56,226 nt of DNA from positions 1 to 56,226 of the forward strand of contig JASFYQ010000013.1 in NCBI GenBank assembly GCA_045047105.1, given 5' to 3'. This DNA is from JADGAU01 sp045047105 (lineage in GTDB: Bacteria > Pseudomonadota > Gammaproteobacteria > GRL18). The first letter of the stretch is position 1. Each line of letters starts with the position of its first letter. The notes under the pieces are model-generated. The model worked only from the letters and a program-made list of their open reading frames with translations. It was not told where the DNA came from and did no database searches. The translations under genes and the position numbers were made by a program. Positions 10,601-16,947 of this stretch are shown here, piece after piece.

Positions 10601-11133
10601 CAGCAAGTTGGTCAAATATTGTAGATAAACCACCATCAATTGCTATTAACTTATCCAGCCGCCAGTTCCAAAGGCAAAATATACCTGATTTAGTACAACG
10701 GATTCTGTCAGAAACGGGCCTGCTAGCACAACGACTCAGCTTAGAAATTACTGAAGGTTTATTGGTCATAGACAATGATCGAACCATGCGTCAGCTACAA
10801 AAAATTCGAGAGATGGGAGCTAAACTCTCAATTGATGACTTTGGTACTGGTTATTCATCCTTGAGCTATTTAAAAAAATTCCCTATTTCAACACTAAAAA
10901 TAGATCGTTCATTTATTATGGAGTTACCTGATAATGTAGAAGATGCTGCACTGGTAGATGGCATACTCTCAATGGCAAAAAGCTTAAACTTAAACGTTGT
11001 AGCAGAAGGAGTAGAAACCCGGCAACAGGTAGAATTTTTAAAATCCAAAAAGTGCCAATACCTGCAAGGTTTTCTTTTTAGCAAACCTTTACCCAAGAAC
11101 GACTTTATTAAATTTTTAAAATCTAAAAGTTAG
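7681..11133 (+). CDS. Membrane Cache-PAS-PAS-PAS-GGDEF-EAL c-di-GMP enzyme
   Basis: Inner-membrane sensor of 1150 residues that can make and/or degrade cyclic di-GMP. Order: membrane helix at about 10-30; periplasmic dCache-like region to about 300; second helix about 303-328 (VSTLVFFLLCGFVLLGILW); three PAS domains beginning near 361, 477 and 598; GGDEF near 802; EAL near 929. GGDEF is intact (ARLGGDEFAVVLP) with an upstream RKSD that fits an RxxD inhibitory site. EAL keeps EALIRW, LEITEGLL, DDFGTGYSS, KIDRSFI and AEGVET, so it also looks catalytically intact. The first PAS has a C-x9-C-x2-C cluster (CYEAAENRNSPCDHC) that might bind metal or be redox active. The gene is monocistronic; no strong ribosome site precedes the ATG. 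The net activity cannot be told from sequence. Confidence 0.93.
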   Translation: MFNLTPRYKIILSFLLPGIIAIWIVVGFLHFRLLNSAIERWGPDNRYLIYVLQEHLLGELKESEKVLVFASHMPAFSSLPFLQQINKSINGIPENADIEKRQILEELRRDMGDFSSLFVLSPEGDIYISHPYSVQKKLQLNNLSQRAYFIKARQTKSPVLSDKFLGADGSPVVVIDVPILNSKQEIIAHLGGTFHLNQLSKKIETKINFPFSAGAIIDRKGELIAKTNSTKFDALWWQRTLEQMMVNNLIVKGYSGLSKLVNRFTDSNDNTEYLVSSDFLSNGWFIIFMHDKESIIQTVQPQVVAVSTLVFFLLCGFVLLGILWVSRVSRKWELAEQQLYDSHNKLEQKVIARTVEVERSKSRYKSIVDSFGTIDQGLFIVDANYRVQFINGVMKDWFGDMVGSLCYEAAENRNSPCDHCRLSEVVNLGKTVQYHVQTPDKLLDIVATPLKNTDGSISKLEIIRDVSSVKKAEEQINKLSQVVEQSPVTVIITDIDGNIEYVNKEFELSTGYSSENVLGKNPRFLKSGETTDKEYKQLWQTISSGKVWNGIFHNLNKEGQHIWESASISSLKNTNDEITNYIAIKVNITQQKENEKQLRLAQTVFETASEGMMVTDVDNKIQMVNKAFCLITGYNNEDVIGKDPSLLNSGRHSKEFYQKMLNTLKTSSLWSGEIWNRRKNGVVYPEWLAISTMLDSKGELDGYVSLFSDISKRKMDEDHIQHQANYDPLTGLANRNLFSDRFSRALLSAESDKKRVALLFIDLDRFKNVNDTLGHLVGDLLLQEAAKRLTKTLRKSDTVARLGGDEFAVVLPDILGIEQIEEAVNKIISCLSLPYILGEYKAFISASVGITVFPDDGDNSEALIRNADSAMYKAKDKGRKGFHFYTLEMDIEAQRRRILENDLHNALKNNEFSVYYQPILCSETGEISSAEALIRWNNPEKGLISPADFIPLAEEVGLILPIGEWVLREACIQAASWSNIVDKPPSIAINLSSRQFQRQNIPDLVQRILSETGLLAQRLSLEITEGLLVIDNDRTMRQLQKIREMGAKLSIDDFGTGYSSLSYLKKFPISTLKIDRSFIMELPDNVEDAALVDGILSMAKSLNLNVVAEGVETRQQVEFLKSKKCQYLQGFLFSKPLPKNDFIKFLKSKS

Positions 11134-11175
11134 TACAATCTTGTATATCGTATCGTTACAATATACATATTTAAT

Positions 11176-11313
11176 ATGATAAAAAGCTTCAGACTAATAA
11201 AACCACTTGAATTACCGTCGAATAAAAAATATGTTTATAGTGATAAAAGTCGTTTCGGCATAGTCTATGGTGGTTTAGCACATATACTCATTTGCACATT
11301 GGGAATACTATGA
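11176..11313 (+). CDS. Possible 45-residue ORF, uncertain
   Basis: Short open frame after the c-di-GMP gene, encoding a basic N-terminal half (MIKSFRLIKPLELPSNKKYV) and a hydrophobic C-terminus (GIVYGGLAHILICTLGIL) that could form one membrane helix. There is no recognisable ribosome site, and I know no family for it. It may be spurious or a remnant; it is listed because it fills most of the 218-bp gap before the MAPEG gene. Confidence 0.2.
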   Translation: MIKSFRLIKPLELPSNKKYVYSDKSRFGIVYGGLAHILICTLGIL

Positions 11314-11351
11314 TCCTGTTAATACAAACTAACTTAAACAGGAGAATCACA

Positions 11352-11747
11352 ATGACAATAGAACTATATTGGCTGGTCTTATCTATAATTTTAACATCCA
11401 TTTTATGGATCCCTTATATTATTAACCGACTTTTAGAGCAAGGTATTTTGAATGGTTTGTGGGATCCTGATGGCGAAACTAAGACGGAAGTCTCTTGGGC
11501 AAAACGGTTAATGAATGCGCATGTTAACTCAGTAGAAAACTTGGTCGTATTTGCACCATTAGTGATAATTGCACATATTTTGAGTATCAACACAGAACTT
11601 ACCGAAGCAGCCGTAACCATATATTTTTTTTCTAGGTTACTACATGCAATTTTATTCACATTAAGAGTGCCTGTATTAAGAATATTGGCTTTTTTGGGTG
11701 GATTTTTTGCACAAATGATTATGCTTATAACATTATTAACCGCATAA
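11352..11747 (+). CDS. MAPEG family membrane protein
   Basis: Integral membrane protein of 131 residues of the MAPEG family (membrane-associated proteins in eicosanoid and glutathione metabolism). Four hydrophobic helices are visible, and the family signature around helix 2 is present as NAHVNSVENLVVFAPLVI, followed by FFSRLLHAILF. The start is the ATG at 11352, with AGGAG about 8 nt upstream, rather than the ATG 20 codons earlier that has no such site. Bacterial members often sit near glutathione S-transferases, and here a truncated one lies 40 bp downstream. Function is inferred only at family level: glutathione-dependent detoxification or peroxide handling. Confidence 0.85.
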   Translation: MTIELYWLVLSIILTSILWIPYIINRLLEQGILNGLWDPDGETKTEVSWAKRLMNAHVNSVENLVVFAPLVIIAHILSINTELTEAAVTIYFFSRLLHAILFTLRVPVLRILAFLGGFFAQMIMLITLLTA

Positions 11748-11787
11748 TACCCATATCAATATTTTCTGTCTTAGGAAATAAAAACTC

Positions 11788-12045
11788 ATGAAAATCTATT
11801 ATTTATTAACTTCACCATACTCACGAAAAGAAATAAAAGGAGTTGAAAAAAAAGTTAAAAAGATTTTAATTAATCATTTCACTAAAGGCCAAAAAATAAT
11901 GAAAATCAATCCTCTTAGAAAAATTCCAGCACTGGAATCGGATAATGGCAAAATTTTATTTGATAGTCCAATTATCTGTGATTATTTAGACCAACAGTCC
12001 ATTCAAGCCTTACACAGGGGGAGACTAGAGACAGTAGAATGCTAA
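11788..12045 (+). pseudogene. Glutathione S-transferase fragment (N-terminal domain only)
   Basis: Open frame of 85 residues resembling only the thioredoxin-like N-terminal domain of a GST: YYLLTSPYSRKE at the start, NPLRKIPALESDNGK (cis-Pro glutathione-binding region), then ILFDSPIICDYLD. A full GST would continue for about 120 more residues of all-helical domain; here it ends within 17 residues of the DYLD motif (tail QQSIQALHRGRLETVEC). The stop codon overlaps the AraC gene start, so the C-terminal domain seems to have been removed by a deletion that brought in the AraC gene. A free-standing thioredoxin-like protein is conceivable but less likely. Confidence 0.6.
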
Positions 12046-13043
12046 ATAAAAATACTCACTTTTCAAAGCCACTAAAGATACAATATACGGAAGATGCTTT
12101 AAGTCAAATACTCAATTCAATCGGCATATCAGGTAGCTTATTGTTAAAAGAAGAGTACTGTGCATCTTGGGCTGTTTCTGTACCATCCTCTAACCGACTA
12201 AATACCTTGTTAAAAACCTCGACTGGTATACGAGTAGCGACCTTTCACATGGTTGAAAGAGGACAAATTCACATTAAGTTAGACGATGGCGAAGAGCTGC
12301 TTATTGATGAAGGTGAAATGATTGTCTGTTTTTCTGGACAAGGTCATACGCTTTACCAAGGGAAGCCTCACACAGCAACACCTTTTCAAGAAATCTTGGC
12401 TGGTGCTGAAAACATTTATAAACCAGAAGAGCATATGAGAGACTCAAGTACTTCTCTTATTTGTGGTATTTTTCTTTTGCATGATACAAAACTTAATCCA
12501 TTAATAGCAACATTGCCCGCTACGTTAAAATTAAAAATCAACAGCTCAAACGAACACCCGCGTATTTATGGCGTGATTAATTTGATTCTTAATGAATTCA
12601 TCATAGCAGCAGGTAGTAACAACTTTGTCATTGAACGATATTTAGAAATTCTTTGCGCAGAAATTATAAGGACACATATCGATACACTTCCAGAACAAAC
12701 AACAGGATGGCTTTCAGCTCTTAAAGATCCAATTATTGGTCATGTATTAGAAGAAATTCACCTGGATCCTGCTGAGAATTGGTCGGTTAAAACGCTTGCT
12801 CAAAAGGTGGCTATGTCACCCTCTCGTTTTGCGGCTCGTTTTGTTGAAACCGTTGGCGAACCACCGATGATTTATATCACAAAATGGCGAATCTATATTG
12901 CCAGTAGATATTTAAAAGAAAATAATAGTATCGAGCAAATTGCCTCTGATGTAGGTTATGAAAGTATCTCTTCTTTTGGGAGAGCTTTTAAACGTCACAT
13001 GGGAATTTCACCTGCTGCATGGCGATCTGAACAGAAAGGATGA
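12039..13043 (+). CDS. AraC-family transcriptional regulator with cupin sensor
   Basis: Regulator of 334 residues. The N-terminal half is a cupin-type sensory domain (FHMVERGQIHIKLDDGEE, then LIDEGEMIVCFSGQGHTLY), as in the cupin_6/AraC_binding group. The C-terminal about 100 residues hold the two helix-turn-helix motifs (WSVKTLAQKVAMSPSRFAAR, YITKWRIYIASRYL, IEQIASDVGYESISSFGRAF, KRHMGISPAAWR). The start ATG lies inside the last codons of the GST fragment (7-bp overlap), with GGGGGAG some distance upstream. Such regulators often control neighbouring reductase or detoxification genes; its target here is unknown, since the adjoining GST is broken. Confidence 0.85.
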   Translation: MLNKNTHFSKPLKIQYTEDALSQILNSIGISGSLLLKEEYCASWAVSVPSSNRLNTLLKTSTGIRVATFHMVERGQIHIKLDDGEELLIDEGEMIVCFSGQGHTLYQGKPHTATPFQEILAGAENIYKPEEHMRDSSTSLICGIFLLHDTKLNPLIATLPATLKLKINSSNEHPRIYGVINLILNEFIIAAGSNNFVIERYLEILCAEIIRTHIDTLPEQTTGWLSALKDPIIGHVLEEIHLDPAENWSVKTLAQKVAMSPSRFAARFVETVGEPPMIYITKWRIYIASRYLKENNSIEQIASDVGYESISSFGRAFKRHMGISPAAWRSEQKG

Positions 13044-13147
13044 GAAAAAACGGAGAGGCATCTTTTATCACCGCCATAGATAATTTTAAAATAGCTGCTT
13101 TCTACATCAAAATATATTTTGACAATATTCTTCTGAACCCATTGATA

Positions 13148-13852
13148 TCATTTATACTTAAATGCTTGAATTAAGAACTCTGAGTATTTTGTAGAAAAAG
13201 GCATTTGATATTCTTTCAAAAACTCGCCAGTAAATTCTGGATAATCGATATAAACTTCCTCAAATCCTCTTTTTTCAAATATTTCTCGATATTCCTCTTC
13301 GGTTCGGTTATATACTGGAATTTTTAAGCCTTTTTTTAACTTCATATAACCCGTTTTAAAACTATCAAAATCAGAAAATACATTAGTATTTAAGTTATCT
13401 TCTATGAACTCAGGGTTAAATACAGAAAAGATAACTAATCCATTGGGTTTAAGAATAGATATGAAATTATCAATAATTGACTCAATGTCAGAAATAAACT
13501 GAAGCACCATAATCGAATTGATCATATTATAGCTTCCATTTTCCAATACAACAGAATTAGAGCTAGTCAACGTTACAGCCTTTGGCACATTAAGTTTAGC
13601 ACTTTTAATAAGCTCATCAGACTTATCATAGCCTGTTACTTCAAAACCCATTTGTGATAGTTTTCTGCAAAACATGCCTCCGCCACAACCAAAATCCAGT
13701 GCATTATTTTTAGTAGGTTCTTGAAACTCACCACTGATACTTTTGATGATAGATGGCCAGGCAATATGTACATTATCAGCCACACATTCAAGAATGGAGT
13801 TTTCTTCCCCGACACTGCCAAATATATCTGTAAGTTGATCCCATTGATTCAT
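13148..13852 (-). CDS. Class I SAM-dependent methyltransferase
   Basis: Protein of 234 residues with the Rossmann-type SAM-binding motif I ALDFGCGGGMFCRKL, an acidic residue at the end of strand beta2 (VTGYDKS), motif post-II MINSIMVLQFI and motif III LKPNGLVIFSVF. The length suits a stand-alone small-molecule or quinone-type methyltransferase, but the substrate is not evident. The ATG has AGAGGA 8 nt upstream. It is not operonic: AraC converges on it from the left and the CMD fragment lies 181 bp upstream on the same strand. It has a strikingly low-GC, Lys/Ile/Asn-rich composition compared with the LysR gene nearby, consistent with independent acquisition. Confidence 0.75.
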   Translation of the reverse strand: MNQWDQLTDIFGSVGEENSILECVADNVHIAWPSIIKSISGEFQEPTKNNALDFGCGGGMFCRKLSQMGFEVTGYDKSDELIKSAKLNVPKAVTLTSSNSVVLENGSYNMINSIMVLQFISDIESIIDNFISILKPNGLVIFSVFNPEFIEDNLNTNVFSDFDSFKTGYMKLKKGLKIPVYNRTEEEYREIFEKRGFEEVYIDYPEFTGEFLKEYQMPFSTKYSEFLIQAFKYK

Positions 13853-14033
13853 ACTTATTTCCTCTACATAATGTAAATTATTTGGGTATTTTTTTGCTTA
13901 ATATGCATTTTTTTATATTGTTACGACATATAAAACTATTAATAATCTCACATCTTAGCCTCTAGTACCTATAAATAACCAAAGTTTGCCAATAGAAATC
14001 TCTATTGTCTACTTATCAGAGAGTAGCAGTGAC

Positions 14034-14399
14034 TTACCCTGGTTGATTAATATAACTGCGAAAGGAGGCTGCATAACCACCTTTTTGCACAGTATCTTGC
14101 CCTATTTCAGTAAAAGCAGCTTCTTGAAGAGCATTAAAGCCAAGGCCCGTAGCAATAGTATTATAGAGTTTTTGAATAGCAACCAGTCCTGTAATATCCT
14201 CTATTGTTTGCTCACTCCAACCAGCCTCAAGTACTGTTTCAATGTCACTTTGTGAGATATTACTTGCATCCAGATTGAGCTTGAGCGCAAATGCTAAAAC
14301 AGGTGTCAATTTTTTGCTTCTTAATGCCTCGGGAGTGGCCTTCAGTGCGTGGATCATTCCTTTACGAATACCATTACAAAATTTGGAATGGTTTGCCAC
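14034..14399 (-). pseudogene. Carboxymuconolactone decarboxylase/AhpD-like protein, 5'-truncated
   Basis: Open frame of 121 residues resembling the C-terminal half of AhpD/CMD-type proteins: GMIHALKATPEALRS, LTPVLAFALKLNLDASNI, VLEAGWSEQTIEDITGLVAI, then YNTIATGLGF. The CxxC or CxxxxxH active-site region and the whole N-terminal half are missing. The only possible start is a GTG in an unnatural leader (ANHSKFCNGIRK) that is antisense to the first codons of the LysR gene. The two genes overlap head-to-head by 51 bp with no room for promoters, which suggests a deletion fused them. Family membership is judged from pattern only, so truncation is likely but not proven. Confidence 0.5.
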
Positions 14400-15248
14400 G
14401 GTACCCTATCAGGGGCTGCAAGAGACTTAGGTGTAAATCACTCAACCGTTTTTCGGAGAATTGTAGCAATTGAGAAAAAGATAGGAGTTCGTTTATTCGA
14501 ACGGTTGCCAATGGGGTATACCATGACAGAAGCGGGTGAAGCCATCCTGGAATCTGCTGTGTACATAGAGGAAGAAGTCTTTAAGTTATCGAGAAAACTC
14601 ATTGGTGGAGACTTACGATTGAGCGGAACATTGCGTGTTACAGCACCAGATGCATTAGCTATTGATGTATTAATGCCTCACATCGTTCGCTTTTGTCATA
14701 CATATCCTGGTATTGAGCTTAATCTTTCTGTCGAAAACAGTTTTTTGGATCTGAGACATCGTGAAGCGGATGTAGCCATTCGTTCTACTAATACTCCTCC
14801 GGAGATGGCGGTTGGTAGTCGTTTATGTACTTTAGGTACAACCTTCTATGGTTCTTCTGATTACCTTGCTGAACACCCCAGTGGTATGACTGAACACTAT
14901 AATTGGCTAATGCCAAGTAAGGGACTTGACTGGTTTTCAGCAAATCAATGGCTGGAAAAAAATTTTCCAGCTGCATTGATCACATTCCGAAGTAATTCAT
15001 TGTCAGGGTTATTTAAGGCGGTAAAATATCATCTGGGTGTTGCACCTCTACCGTTCTTTCTCGCAGATCCAACGGATGAGCTTAAGCAAGTTATGCCTCC
15101 GCCAAAAGAATTTGCATCTGAACTATGGTTACTCACTCACCCAGATCTTAGACACACCGCCCGTGTTTGTGCTTTTGTGGACTTCCTGACTGAAGCAATT
15201 GTTCAGGACAAAGATAGAATTGAAGGAATAGGCAGGACACAATCCTAA
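14349..15248 (+). CDS. LysR-family transcriptional regulator, 5' end probably rearranged
   Basis: Regulator of 299 residues. The helix-turn-helix is clear (HGTLSGAARDLGVNHSTVFR, then RIVAIEKKIGVRLFERL), followed by a LysR substrate-binding domain (LRVTAPDALAIDVLMPHIV, DLRHREADVAIR, GVAPLPFFLAD). The first about 12 residues (DHSFTNTITKFG) do not look like the usual first helix, the start is a GTG with no ribosome site, and this stretch lies antisense to the truncated CMD gene. LysR genes are commonly divergent from their target, so the CMD gene may have been its target before the two were fused. The DNA-binding domain may still be complete apart from helix 1; whether the gene is expressed is doubtful. 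Confidence 0.75.
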   Translation: MDHSFTNTITKFGMVCHGTLSGAARDLGVNHSTVFRRIVAIEKKIGVRLFERLPMGYTMTEAGEAILESAVYIEEEVFKLSRKLIGGDLRLSGTLRVTAPDALAIDVLMPHIVRFCHTYPGIELNLSVENSFLDLRHREADVAIRSTNTPPEMAVGSRLCTLGTTFYGSSDYLAEHPSGMTEHYNWLMPSKGLDWFSANQWLEKNFPAALITFRSNSLSGLFKAVKYHLGVAPLPFFLADPTDELKQVMPPPKEFASELWLLTHPDLRHTARVCAFVDFLTEAIVQDKDRIEGIGRTQS

Positions 15249-15421
15249 ATTATGCAACAGATAGTGACTTTGATATAAACTTTCTCAAATTGGAACTTTC
15301 TTACTTTGAACGTTAGCCTGTGAATAATGCTGAATTAGAGCTATGGGATGAAACAAAAATATTCATTGTTCTTGATGAAATACTCGTAGCGGTAATTATA
15401 AAAGATTCATTATCAATTAAT

Positions 15422-16321
15422 TTATGATGAATGGTTCTTGTATCGCCCACATTCACTGAAATAAATTTCAGTGCTTTTTGCCATTGGAGTACGTGCCCGG
15501 GTAATGGAAGCGATCAATCTGACACCTTCTTTTAGAATATGTTTGACCACCATGTTCTTCATCAGCGAAACACTGTCAAGAGGGGGGATATGTTCAGGTG
15601 GATAGCCCGTTATATCTTCACCTGCTACCACAAAATCTGTCCATACATCAAAGATATTATCATCCGTTCGCAATATTTCGCACTTACGCTGAGCTGCATT
15701 AGCATATGCAAGAATCAACAGATTAAGCCTATGGAAGTGCGGATGATCTTTAATACACTTAATCATATAAGCTGCCACTTGTTCAATGTTTTTCATTGTC
15801 ATCGCAATCTTGATATATCGGCTTTCGTAGAAGTCATCCACTGACATAATAAAGGCTTTAAAGGGTTCTCCCCACAACTCATCAATGCCTTCATCACCAT
15901 TGCGATGTTTAACAAGTTTTCCGAATTCCAGCGCCTCGCGAAGACATAAACCACAGGTATGCATCAGATCATTATCAGGCAGTATTTCAACACCACACGC
16001 TTCAAGATCAACAAGATGGGTGAATATATCGGCTGCCCGGTTGAACAGTGTTCCTGCGAGCATAGCTCCTTTTACACGTTTTTTTCTCGGATCCTGTTCG
16101 GCCTCGTAAGCGGCCCGAACTTCACCGAGCAGCTTTCCTGGTATATTGATGCCATGTTCCATATGATTGAACAAACGACGAGTCAATGACTGAATTAAGC
16201 TTTTTTTTGCTGAAAGGTTGTCCAAAGGCGGCTCATAGCATTTTATCCAGTAACCATCATAATAGACTTTTATTTCACCATTGCTCTCTTTTCGAAAGCC
16301 ATTTTCAATAGTCTCATCCAT
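15422..16321 (-). CDS. Protein of unknown function, higher GC than neighbours
   Basis: Hypothetical protein of 299 residues that I do not recognise. It has no signal peptide or membrane segment and looks largely helical and soluble. Notable segments are KVYYDGYWIKCYEPP near the N-terminus, SLTRRLFNHMEHGINIPGK, GAMLAGTLFNRAADIF, a C-x2-C pair in MHTCGLCLREALEFG, ELWGEPFKAF, and ITRARTPMAKSTE near the end. Codons are visibly richer in G and C than those of the genes on either side, suggesting transfer or strong constraint. The ATG has AGGGG about 13 nt upstream, which is long. It stands alone between LysR (convergent) and the arsC operon. Confidence 0.7.
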   Translation of the reverse strand: MDETIENGFRKESNGEIKVYYDGYWIKCYEPPLDNLSAKKSLIQSLTRRLFNHMEHGINIPGKLLGEVRAAYEAEQDPRKKRVKGAMLAGTLFNRAADIFTHLVDLEACGVEILPDNDLMHTCGLCLREALEFGKLVKHRNGDEGIDELWGEPFKAFIMSVDDFYESRYIKIAMTMKNIEQVAAYMIKCIKDHPHFHRLNLLILAYANAAQRKCEILRTDDNIFDVWTDFVVAGEDITGYPPEHIPPLDSVSLMKNMVVKHILKEGVRLIASITRARTPMAKSTEIYFSECGRYKNHSS

Positions 16322-16486
16322 GTTATGTTGATGCCCCTGTCATTTGAGTTTTTTTATAATGAATAATAACTGAGTATATTGATATTTCCAGGTGTAATCC
16401 AAACTTTTACAGAAATCCTTAAGATTTAGTGCTTCAGGCATTTGCAGTAAGTTTAACGTTTTCTAGGTTTATATAATGCAAAAAAC

Positions 16487-16942
16487 TTAAGTTGATAAAG
16501 AATTCGGTAATCCTTCCACAAAGGTTCTAATTTGATCTCTAACGATACGGTAAACTTCCAGGATCTCGTCTTTGTTGGTATAACCCTTCGTTATACTGGG
16601 TGGATCATCAAAACCAACATGAATAATTTTGTGCTTAGCTGCAATGGTACGGCATGTATGATGGGCATGAGTGCAAACAGTGACTAATATATCCAGTTTA
16701 ATATCATTAAAAGAATCAATACACTGGGATTTTTGCATCGAAATATCAACGCCAGCTTCTGCCATCACTTCCACTGCATAGGGATTCAGTCCATGGGTTT
16801 CAATTCCCGCAGAGTAGACATCAAAAATATCAGTTTTGAGTTTCTTTGCCCAGCCCTCTGCCATTTGGCTTCGACATGAATTACCAGTACAGAGAAAGAG
16901 AATTTTTTGTTTTTTGTTAGTTGAACCCAAGTTATTATTCAA
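16487..16942 (-). CDS. arsC: Arsenate reductase, low-molecular-weight phosphatase (thioredoxin-coupled) type
   Basis: Protein of 151 residues that reduces arsenate to arsenite in the cytoplasm. The P-loop CTGNSCRSQMAEG carries C18 and C23, and the redox pair C90/C97 lies in TVCTHAHHTC. The spacing of all four cysteines equals Cys10, Cys15, Cys82 and Cys89 of B. subtilis-type ArsC with a constant offset of 8, so the enzyme should be active. FDDPP follows. The gene starts 5 bp after the stop of the TVP38-flavoprotein gene, so the two are co-transcribed. No ArsB, ACR3 or ArsR gene is present in this window, so an arsenite exporter must lie elsewhere if this is a resistance operon. Confidence 0.92.
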   Translation of the reverse strand: MNNNLGSTNKKQKILFLCTGNSCRSQMAEGWAKKLKTDIFDVYSAGIETHGLNPYAVEVMAEAGVDISMQKSQCIDSFNDIKLDILVTVCTHAHHTCRTIAAKHKIIHVGFDDPPSITKGYTNKDEILEVYRIVRDQIRTFVEGLPNSLST

Positions 16943-16947
16943 TATAA

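Noticed and set aside
15320..15427. A 35-codon plus-strand ORF whose middle (TKIFIVLDEILVAVIIKDSL) recalls a P-type metal ATPase segment
   Set aside because: The resemblance is loose and short, it starts with GTG without a ribosome site, and no flanking ATPase motif (DKTGT, GDGxNDxP) is present.
16340..16441. A 33-codon minus-strand ORF between arsC and the unknown 299-residue gene
   Set aside because: No ribosome site and no recognisable sequence; could be chance in AT-rich DNA.
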